A stretch of 20,917 nucleotides of DNA from Didymodactylos carnosus (taxonomy: Eukaryota; Rotifera; Eurotatoria; Philodinida; Philodinidae), in assembly GCA_905250885.1 (NCBI GenBank), contig CAJNOQ010003237.1, positions 1-20,917 of the forward strand, read 5' to 3'. The translations under genes were made by a program, and so were the position numbers. Below the pieces are notes generated by a model. That model saw nothing but the letters and a program-made list of their open reading frames with translations. It was not told where the DNA came from and made no database searches. This document shows, piece by piece, positions 1-10,500 of this stretch (position 1 is its first letter; the number at the start of each line of letters is the position of its first letter).

Positions 1-257
1 TATATCTCGATCAAATCTCATGCAGACTCAAGGAAATTTTCAGAAAACGCTCAGGACAGCTGATAAAACATAATCGAAGACGAAAAAGGTGAATGTGAGC
101 TGGGCATTGACTTAAGGTTTTCCAGAAACCTTCTGAAAAACCTCCGAGCATCAGTGTTCTGCTGAATCACGTTTTCGGCGTGGTCACCAACATATGGCAC
201 CTTTTAAGCCTTTCTTGAAAATTTCCTTGAGTCAGTATGAGATTTGATCGAGATATA
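1..257. repeat. Short TIR element (MITE-like), 43-bp inverted repeats
   Basis: Positions 1-43 and 215-257 are inverted copies that differ at about 2 sites; each outer end reads TATATCTCGATCAAATCTCA. The inner ~170 bp has no ORF. The window starts exactly at the left repeat, so the true left border and any target duplication cannot be seen. Likely a non-autonomous DNA transposon just downstream of the EGF gene. Confidence 0.75.
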
Positions 258-1498
258 AGGATTTTAATTTTTGCTAGTAACAGGCGAAAAACCGGTTTTT
301 CACAACAATGCCTCTGGCGAAGTTATATTCATTTCTACACAAAAACAAATGTTGCTACTATGCTCAGCGTAGTCGATTACCTATAGTCCACGGCATTTTG
401 AGATTCCCAGAGATGTCTGCTCGGAGATAGACACTTGCTTGGGGAAAGCGAGTCCTGCCCGAACGACGATAGCTAGAGAACCGGGACTTGCATAGTTTTG
501 TAGAGTAACGTCCGAACTATCTACACATGCAAAAAAATTACTAACATTGTATGTTAGTTTTCTGAGAACGGAGCTGGTTTTCCAAAGATCCTCTGAAAAC
601 CCGATCTCTGGAATTTTTTCAAAAGTTGCTTTCGCTTGTGAAAAGTTCTGCTCAAGTCTTGGCTATTGAACAGCGAAAATCGCAGGTCTCTATCTCATTC
701 CTATCAAAAGTTATTCAAAAAATACCCACGGGTCTTGTATTTTGGAATGGATAGTGCTAACTAATTCTCTGTGAAAACATATTGAACATTTTTCTATATA
801 AAAAATAAAAGACTATGGTGGAAATACTGTGAATATATGCACTCTGTAAAATCTTTTTGTATTTTATATAAATCCCTAGCTTTTTGCACAGGAGTTGAAC
901 TAAATAAAACATCAGAACGACGATTAGTAAGTGGATGGGCGACCACCACTGACGGTCGGATCACCGAGTTATTTTAGTGACGTCTGACGTATAAAGAGTG
1001 GGCCAGAATTACCGAAACGTACCTGTGTTCCCAGATTTATCAGTTCGTTTCAGTAATTCTGAGTTTCATTATATAGAATACGCTAGGTGGTGCATCATGT
1101 TGTAATTAGTGCTTATGACGCCAATAAGAGCGCTACTGTAAGAACGAATTTTCTTAAACCTACTGAAATGTTTGGATGAGAAAAGGGTTTCATCAAAACT
1201 TCTACGATCACTTGAAAACATAACCTAAATTATATCAGCTAACGGCAATCGGATACAAACACCCGTCTCACCGATGGTTAAAACTCATATGTTTGCTTTA
1301 TCATTTTTGAGCCGGGATAGATAGTTCCTTAGTCAATTTATACTACATTATCCAAGAGCCCTGATAGAAGATGAGAGCTTTGGTAGCAGGTATTCGATTT
1401 CTTAGACCGGAGATTAATTTCGTAAGCATAAATTCGGTTGATGGATTTTCAACTTAATGTCTACCAAAAGAAACGATATATAGCTTCTCTTGTTAGTT
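258..1498. other. Non-coding stretch 3' of the EGF gene
   Basis: AT-rich sequence with no supportable ORF. The only notable item is a 26-bp 5S-rRNA-like segment at 922-947. A segment near 572-607 loosely resembles 113-147 inside the TIR element (GGTTTTCCA...TCTGAAAA). Confidence 0.5.
922..947 (+). other. 5S rRNA-like fragment (C-box region)
   Basis: GATTAGTAAGTGGATGGG followed by CGACCACC matches the well-known 5S rRNA internal-promoter region around GGTTAGTACTTGGATGGG and GACC. The flanks only loosely resemble 5S sequence, so this is not an intact 5S gene. It may be a pseudogene scrap or part of a 5S-derived SINE. Judged from memory of the 5S consensus. Confidence 0.3.
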
Positions 1499-1530
1499 TT
1501 ACAATCGTCGACTTTTGTGCAAAAGTAACC
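1499..1530 (-). CDS. Probable terminal exon of the EGF gene
   Basis: After domain 20 a 43-bp intron (donor C|GTATGT at 1573, acceptor TTGTTTCAG before 1530) would lead to about ten codons (RLLLHKSRRL) and a TAA at 1501-1499. Without splicing, the exon reads on for about 37 more codons to a TAG near 1461, so the exact C-terminus is uncertain. No further cysteine-rich exon was seen between 1 and 1498, and I did not find a clear AATAAA signal on this strand downstream. Confidence 0.4.
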
Positions 1531-4500
1531 CTGAAACAATATGATGCAGTGAGGTAAAAAACGCATAACATACGTGTTTGACAGTAACTTCCTGTCCAAG
1601 TGTTTGCCACGCAACTACAATAATTTGGAGTCGTTGATCCACTTGCTGAAGCCGTGCATGTACCGCTATTAATACATGCTGGGGAACACACAGCTAAAAC
1701 ATTGGTAATGAGAGCTAAATACTTTCTGCTGGCTTAAGAGCTAGTTCTGATAGTCACGGCAAACCTTTTCGACAGTCTAAAATGCTCTCCTCAAAACGAT
1801 CTCAGAGAACTAAATGGAGATTGCGGATACTATCAGATTTGTTTTAATTTACCTGTCTGACAATAAGTTCCAGTCCAATAGGAGTTGCACGTACAATAAT
1901 TGGGATAAGTATAACCACTGCTACTAGGTGTGCAGGTACCAGAGTTGATGCAAGCTGGTGAACATACAGCTAAAAATGAAGAAAATGGTTAGTTTTCTTC
2001 AGTACATATGCATTTTCGTAGAAAAAATGACTGTTTACATACGCGTTTGACAATAACTTCCTGTCCAGTAAGAAATACAGGAACAATAATTCGGATTTGT
2101 CGGTCCACTGAGACCAACTGAACACGTTCCACCATGGATGCAAGCAGGCGAACAAACCTCTAGATAAAATAACGAGTGTAGAAAAGATCCATTTGTAAAT
2201 TCTGATAAAGTTAAGATTTTTTTTGTATTGTTGTTATTGAGGAAGATGTTACTGACAGTTTTCTCAAGTCATGAGGCATGAATACAACATATTCCACTTA
2301 CGTGTTTGGCAATAACTTCCTGACCAGTAGGCGTTGCACGCACAATAATTGGGATAATTGTAACCGCTGAGACTGCGCATACATGTTCCAGCATTGCTGC
2401 AAGTCGGAGAACACACAGCTATATAGAAGAAATAACAATGGCAATAACAACTGGTTTTTATGGACAGAGATGTTGGTCAATAAAACAGTAGATAGTCTCA
2501 ATCTAACATACATTTAATTGAGTATCACCTAATAATAATATGTGCTGGAGGAGAAATCCGCATGTGTGACTTCGGATACTGAGCAAAGCTGCAAAATTTA
2601 TATATAATACATATGATATTATATATGTCGTCACCAAAGCTGCTTGTTTAAGGACATGCGTCTAATAAAGCTCAAAAACAATGAGCACAATTGTAAAATC
2701 CTTGTAAGGGTATAACTGTCTTTTCTGAGCTCAAGAATGAAAACTTTCTTAAATCCAATCTAAACTACCTAGTTCTGCCTCAATACAAAACCAGGTGGTT
2801 TTTACAGGGTAGGAGTTACCTTAACTCTCCAAAAAGTTTCTCTAAGAAGTCATCCTTCAAAACTTTCTTACGGAAAAAAATGATACATTGGGCTGCTTTT
2901 TTTGTCTTGTAGCGGAGACAAAATCTTCTGAATCTCATCATTCCCCCATCGGTAGAGCAATCAACACGGGTGCATACTTTGTTCGATTTTTAAGATGTTG
3001 TCAAAACATCACTGTTTCTCACGTACTAGTTTAGCCCTACCGCCATAAATAAGAGATATTTTTGAAACAGAGTACGCTATGCGTTTAGTTTTGATTGCTT
3101 TATTTATGGTAAATATGTTTGTCTTTACCGTCAAGGTTTTTGAAGTGGTAATGGGACGAACAGCAGGCTCACTTCACCGTTATGGTGCCTGTAACTCTCA
3201 AACGGCTATTACGATAAACCGATGGCATGATAGATTTTCTCTAACTCATCGAGTCAAATCTCGGTTAAAAACGTCATCGCTCTATGGTGAAGCCATTCGT
3301 CAGAAGCGCTGGAGAGCATCTCTCGCATTCCATCTTCAGGTCCATAACGGTATACCTACTGAATTACGATCGAAAAGGGCATTTTCCTCTCCATTGTCTA
3401 GTTTACGTAAATTCAAGGTAAGGAAAAGCATGAAAATCTTTTAAAATGAAAATTTTTTCCCTTTTTTTACACATAATAGCATAATAAGTAAATGTCTTAA
3501 TTGAGCGAGACAGAATAGAAGGAAAATACCACTTTGCAGTTCATAAATCAAAATTAGTAAACTTTGTCGTTCTCATTAGCTATCGCCAGCAAGCTATTAA
3601 TTTCTTCACTCACGTGTTTGACAGTAGTTTCCAGTCCAGTATGAGATGCATGTGCAGGAATTTGGATTTGTTGGTCCACTGGCAGCTGGAGTGCACGTTC
3701 CACCGTTAATGCAAGGTGGATAACAAACAGGTGTTTGACAGAAGGCATCGGTCCAATAGCTGTTACAGGTGCATGTTTGAGGAGCCGTGCATGTCCCTCC
3801 GTTGAGACATGTAGCCGTTGGAGCAACGTAGGAGCCCTCCGATCCTGCAATCGGTAGACAAATTGGTGTTTGACAATAAGATCCTGTATAACCAGTTACA
3901 CAATTACACATATTAGGTCCGATACACGTGCCACCATTTATGCAAGCTGTTTGGCAGACCGCTTAAAGTAATACGGAAATTCGATAGTTTTCACATTTCG
4001 AACGTTGCCGTCAGTGCTCACGTGTCTGGCACACGGATCCAGTCCAATCTGGATAACAGGTGCAGTTGTTTGGCGCTGTACAATTGCCGTAATTTTGGCA
4101 TGATGGATTGCACACCGGTGTAGCACATAAATATCCTGTCCATGATGATGTACAAGAGCATAGTTGGGGAGCAGTACACGTAGCCCCATGTAAACAGGTG
4201 GGACTGCAGATCGCTAAAACGGTAAAAGTACTTGAAGAAGCCTGTCGGTCTAGTATAATTCAAATGTACTGAAACAGAGTTATACTTTATCAGGAAATAT
4301 TCCTTATTCTTCGAAGTAGAAAAAGAATGCAGACAATGTGGTTAAAACCAAAGATTGAAAAGTTGAGTACTGTATAAATCAGAAAGGCAACTCAGTTTAA
4401 CCGCATGAGATTTGCCCGCCAAAGAAACACATGCTTTGAGAAAAATGTATGTGATCATATACAAAGATATGATTTTAGAAAGCTCTGGCACATTGGTTAA

Positions 4501-7500
4501 AGTACTTAACAACACGTCTTGCTAAATTCTAATAAAAATATTTTAGTTTATCTTACGAGTTTTCGCTATATCTTCAACATTGATAAAATGTAAAACAGAA
4601 ATTTGTTGGTTCAATCGCCTGTAGTGATGAATATTTGAGTTTGACCTCTCTTCCTCTCTATTCAGGAAAGCCATTTAAAGGACCCTGGCGGATTTGATGA
4701 CCCCCTGGAAACCATATAGCCTGATAGAGCATAGAATTCTGAACAAAACAGGATATCTCCCGACTGTCTGTAATGCTTTTTCACGTAGCTACAGTTGATT
4801 TACGAACGGCTACAATGGGCGTTAAAATTACCAAAACATTCCGGTGACAAAGCATTTCAGACAGCTGAGAGACGTCTTATTATGTTCAGAATTCTATGCT
4901 CTATCAGGCTATATGGTTTGTAAAATTTTCTGACCGAAAAACAAAGACTTGGTTTTCCAGCGGTCAGGTTTTCCAGTATTCAGATTGGCTCCAGCTTTTC
5001 CTAAAAGATCTAAAACAAAGGAGTTCTTGTGATTATCACACACTGTACTGTATAGATAACACCCAAACGCTTCTTTTCCATATCTTTAATGACTGGCTCC
5101 ATTTGCCCGGATATTCTGACGCTCTCACGTTGTAGAGAATTTCAAGGGCTATCCAATGGTATTCTCTATCGAATGATATATAAAGTCGAGTGGTAAACGA
5201 GAAAATTAGTCATTATTATAGACATGAACAACGCTGACCTAGCAGTTTGCTGGGATGCTCCCGGCTATTTCGGATCTTAGACCACCCAGTTACGTTTTCT
5301 TAAGACTGTCTTATATATCATTCGGAAGCTCGTGAAATTTTCTATCGAACGGCTTATAATAGTTGATATTTGGTCTAGGTGAAAGAGGTGGAAGAATGTA
5401 AATACTTTGAGTAACGCTCGCTTAACGCGAGAAAAGTCTTTTCAATGCAAAGCAGTTTTGAGCACGAAGCGCCCCCCTTAGATGAATTTTAGAATAGTGC
5501 ATTTGTAGAGCAGACTCGCACGCAGTTTCTGGCAAAGTTTGGCTTCTGTTCACTTCTCTTGTGAGGTTCACGACTCCAAATACTGAGAAACATTAAAATC
5601 GATAAACCATACAAATCGATGAAAGGTCTCATTTTTCTCCATCAATACGAGGCAAACAGAAATGTCGAATATATCAGCGTGTAGCCCAAGACGACATCTA
5701 CAAAAGGATAGATTGGGAATATTTTTTCGCTTCTTGTAATTAGCACTAAAATCGATATAGGTTTAGATGACTATCGTAACGGCGGACCAGAAAATTGACT
5801 CTAGATCTTGCATAGTGGTATGAAAACGACCTTCACTATATACCGTTCGATGCGTCTTGAGGTGCTTCACAAAACTGTATACTTAGCTTCTTGCTTCAAT
5901 GGGGGTCACCAAATCCGCCAGGGTCCTTTAGAAAATAGTTTGGCTTGTAGACGACATTTGGCTTTTCAAATCAAAAGAAGTTTTTCTCAAAAGATATTCC
6001 TATTGAGCGTGGAAGTGTGCAGTCATGAAAACTACGGGCAAGATATTGGACATACTGAAACATATACTAACGTGTTTGACATTGGGCTCCCGTATAGGAA
6101 CCAGCGATGCATGTGCACATGTTGGGTGCTAAAAAAAAGAACTATTGATAAAACGACAGATGTGATTTTTAATAATAAAAGTAAATACCTGTGCAATTTC
6201 CTCCATTGAGACAAGGACTGCTGCAAACAGCTAAAAGATTTGATTATGATTAAATTGCTTGCTTTGAGTCAAGTTTAGTCACTTACGGGTTGCACAAGTT
6301 GCACCCGTCCATTGTGATGTACAATTACACGTTGCAGGCGCCGAACAGATGCCACCGTTTATACATGTGTTAGAACACACCGCTAAATATAGAAACATTA
6401 GATGCCAAAAATATTGCTGTGTAAATGACACGCACAGTAGCTACTGTCCATTAGACAACCCGTGCGTGTGACGGTATTTTGAATACCTCGACAACGATAA
6501 GAGAGAGAGATCTGCGGTTTTTCCTACTTTGAGAAGGAGATGTTACTCTGTCGTTTCATGTATGAAGGCCTGGAGAACTCGAACTTTCAGATGGTGTACC
6601 TCACACTTCTTCAAAATATTCGGTCCCTGTTCTCTGATGTTCCATAGAGTCCTCCATGTACAAACTGTGCACAAGATAGCCTAGGATGTCCTCTATAAAT
6701 CTGCAGAGGATTTGTAGAGGACATCCTAGGTAGAGGAAATCTACAGCCGACGTTACTTGCTTGCTCCGTTCATCAGCTACAAGCATTTTCGGAGATCCCG
6801 ATTTCAGCCAGTTGGTCTTCTATCATTCCAAAACAAGTCAAGATAGAGCTAATCAACCACGCTGAGTCACGTGGTTGTGCTTACTATTAGTTTCAAAACG
6901 ATTTGAAGTCACTTACCTATGAGTGATAAGTAATTGGACAAATCTCGAGCATTATTTCTATATGCTCCTGATGTTAGAGAAAGTTAATTATTTTTCTGTT
7001 GGAAAGAGCAAACTCTGATCTTCAAAAAACATAGAAAACCAAACTCTTTGTGGTTGAGTTAAAAAAAAGATCAAAAAAGCTCTTGTAAAGTGCCTTTTTC
7101 TTTATTTCTTCCTTATAACCAAAAAGAGAAATCTTTCTTCAAAGCCCAATAGATGAGAATGTCGCACGTACAAAACTCTATCGATCGTTCTACTATCGAA
7201 AATCTTCCGGTAATTCGTTGATAGTAAAAAAAAGCATAGATAAAACTTTGTTTTGGTAAAAAAATACTGCTTTGCATCAGAAAGATAATCATCATATGAT
7301 GACTATGACCGTAAAGCGAATAAGTCTTTCTAACCGTCCAATAGAGTGAATCTATGTAAAAGATGGAGTCAATTGCTCATTAATTATTTCAAAAGTTTTG
7401 GTCAAGTACGAAAATAAATCACCCAAAGCCAAGTAGAATAATCCTTTGAAAACATAAATTCTGATTTAGCTATCAAATCAGCATCGATCAGACGTGAGTA

Positions 7501-10500
7501 TACATAACGAAAATAATAGTTTGAAGTGATAAAATAATTATTCTTAAATAATTGTTCTTATGAGCCTTAGATATGCTGGACCAATCAAATGCAGTTCAAG
7601 TGTATTTCAAGTCCAATACAGACTTGTGCTTCCCTATTTTTTACTGTAGCCAACCGTAACATTTTGCTTAAGTAACTTGTATATTCATTCAGCACTAAAA
7701 GTGTTTATAATGTTGAAATGTAAAAGAGCTCTGTATGATTCATTTTGAGAGTTTGGCAGCGATGCCTCCATAAGGGACTAATCGTGTACTCGTTTCTACT
7801 CGGTTAGAAAATTTTAACAAGAAAATGAGACGTCTCCAAGCTCTTTATGATATTTTCTCATGAAACAGCATTCAACTTACAGAAGACCCTGAGCTTGTAT
7901 CATCTTGTTTTTCCCTTAGTTTTGCTGATATGGGACGTTCTGTAAATTGAGGCATGCGCTGGGTAATTGACTACGGATTTTATATTTTTTCCAAAGCTTG
8001 GCATTTCGTAAGAATGTAGAGCAAACATTTGTCTAAAAAATGAGAAGTCAGACAGCTCTGTACGATTTGTTTTGAGATTTCGGCAACAATACCTCATGAA
8101 CACATAATCGAGTAGTAAACGAGTACACGATTAGTTCCTTATGGAAGCATCGTAGTCAGAATCTCAAAACAAATCATACAGACGCGTTCTGTTGTTCTCC
8201 GAAAACTCCTACTACCGCCGATACACACGTGTTACTTTTCTTTCTCACCGTGTTCGATTCCCATCGTTCGTCTACAGAGATCAGCGTGTTTCAGTCTCGA
8301 GTTGATTTAGAAATAAAGAAAGTACGTGTAAAATAAAGAAGTTTTAAATTCCAAGTAGTACACCTGATGAAATATTTAGAATACGCTCAATACTGACAAA
8401 AAAAGCCACGGAAGTACCAGTTCTAAGAAGAAGTTTCTCAGAAACAGGTTTTCTCTCGGTATTTCAGGAAGGAGTACTTTAAAACAAAATATTTACTTTC
8501 ATCCTTTTCATGCTCTTATTTTTTTACTGTTTCTCACTCTGAAACCCACAGACCAACAAAATATAGAGCAAATACCAAGCTCAGTTAGCTAAGCGATAAA
8601 TATTTTGCTTTGTAATTTCTCTTTCTGTTCTAGAACGCATGTTCGAATCATCGTAAGTACATCTTCTATACATGTCTTTCTTTCATATCAGTTAAGCTCT
8701 TCTCTCCTCCTGTTCGTCTCTAGTAGCTGGCTATGAGACCCTGAACTTCACAGAAGACCAATTGGTCTTCTATTTTGTCCGACAAGTCGAGTTCTAGAGG
8801 ATCGTCTTCTATTGCGGTCAAATTTTGTCGCCTGCTAATAGTCCAACGGTAACGTAACCACCGGCGTATTTGAAGTCCGGCCCCTATCAGAAGTACATTT
8901 TGGAGAAATTTTTTTAAAAATTTTCGATTTTTTGACGGACATAATAGAAGACTAGCGGTCTTCTAGGGGTTAAGAATCTTAGTTGAACAAAAAAAACTTT
9001 TCTGAAAAAAGAATTAAATTAAAAAGTTTAAAAAAAAACATGTTTAGTCGCCAAATGTGTCTAGATAGCGTCAAATGGTGCATATTTCCACTACCTAAAC
9101 GCGTCTAGGTGAAACGCATTTAGACGCGCCAGAACAGAGAATAACCCCGTATAAACGCGTTTAAACTATATTTAAACACTATATGACGCCTCTAGATCGT
9201 CAAATGGTGCGTATATGCAGCGCTTAAACGCAGAAGAAAACGCTTTTTCAGACCCGCTTCTGACTCGAAAATATTTACATGGGATAAAGAAGATATTGGT
9301 TAGTGGAGATTATAGCCTGAGGTTGATGAGAATTTCTAGAGATTCTGAACGATTCGATCAAATTCTAAACAATATACTTACGCACATAAACGGTAGACAC
9401 TATGTGTATATCATACACTGAGGCCTATGTTATAGAAAAATTGCTATGAATACTAACGTGTCTGACAGGTGGCACCCGTATACAAAGTCGTTGGACACGT
9501 GCAAGTGTTTGGAGCCGTACAATTCCCTCCATTCAAACAAGGCGACGAACATATAGCTATAAAAATTATTGTATTGTGGTAAAAGTTATTCAGTTCTAAC
9601 TTAATCTCACGTGTTTGACACTGAAGTCCAGAATAACCGGTTGTACACGTGCATGTATTAGGAGCTGAGCAAGTTGCATTATTCAAGCAAGTTACTTGGC
9701 AAATTGCTAAAAGAAAGTCATATAGGTTTTGAGCCGAAAGAGAATGTGATTGCTTAATCTGCTTACGAATGGTACATGTAGGTCCCATATACTGAGATGT
9801 GCACGTGCAAGTCGAAGGAGCTGTACAATTACCCGCATTCTGGCATGGACTTGGACATATAGCTAAATATCAATTTGTGGACAATCGTTTCATGGAGAAA
9901 GGGAAAACTCACGATTTTGACAGATAGTGCCGCTCCATTGAGCAGTACAGGTACAAGTAGCTGGATTCGAGCACGTTCCATTGTTTCGACAAGATGGAGA
10001 ACATACGGGATACTGGCATTGAGTACCATTCCAACCGATAGTACATGTGCATTGATTCGGATTAGTACATGTTCCGTGGACACTTCATTAGAAAAGAAAG
10101 GTTTTACTATTATGCGAAAAAGATCAGTGATTGATCGTACCAACTTGGTGAACATACAGCTGAAAAGAGACTCATTTATTTTTGAGGTCTTTAATTAAAA
10201 AGGAATACATACGTGAAGAACAACTTGTTCCTGACCACCCTGCAGAACAGAGACAATTATTAGGCAGAGTGCAATTCCCATAAACACAAGATGGTGTGCA
10301 AATAGCTGAAATGACATAAAGGTAAAAGATTAGCAGATCTTTTTGTTCCTCAGCAACGAACGTGTGCTACACTTGTAATCCGACCAGCCCGTATAACAAC
10401 TAAAAAAAGTAAACGAAGAAAATTTACAGAATGAATTGGGATATAAATCAAACCTGCATGTTGCTGGTAGCGTACAATTCCCCTGGATACATTGAGGGCT

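Larger units (their letters stand above)
4214..6071 (-). other. 1858-bp intron carrying a TIR element
   Basis: Lies between EGF domains 11 and 12. About two thirds of it (4676-5930) is bounded by 30-bp inverted repeats and has a smaller foldback next to its left end. No exon-like sequence was seen in the rest. Confidence 0.7.
6383..9457 (-). other. 3075-bp intron filled with repeat elements
   Basis: Lies between the exons of EGF domains 9 and 10 and contains no cysteine-rich exon in any frame. It holds a 22-bp-stem hairpin (6680-6730), a partial MITE copy (6812-6841), a set of related inverted and direct repeats (7731-8181), two RNA polymerase III B-box-like motifs with one A-box-like motif (8252-8649), a complete MITE (8752-8964) and a direct repeat pair (9060-9216). 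The remaining sequence is AT-rich, with no recognised content. Confidence 0.7.

Noticed and set aside
2590-2635. AT-rich palindrome TATAATACATATGATATTAT
   Set aside because: Simple AT-rich sequence in which such symmetry is common; no flanking structure.
5164-5325. Inverted CGAATGATATATAA pair
   Set aside because: Only 14 bp and AT-rich; could be chance inside the larger element.
5808-6209. 133-codon plus-strand ORF
   Set aside because: It overlaps the antisense of the EGF domain 11 exons and their intron and has no recognisable domain; a shadow of the real gene.
9215-9421. 68-codon plus-strand ORF starting MQRLNAEENAF
   Set aside because: Looks mildly protein-like but lies inside an intron beside direct repeats, has no family match I know and no splice or promoter support.
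9829-10155. 108-codon minus-strand ORF
   Set aside because: Reads the EGF domain 5/6 exons in the wrong frame and through an intron.
9875-10198. 107-codon plus-strand ORF
   Set aside because: Antisense to the exons of EGF domains 5 and 6.
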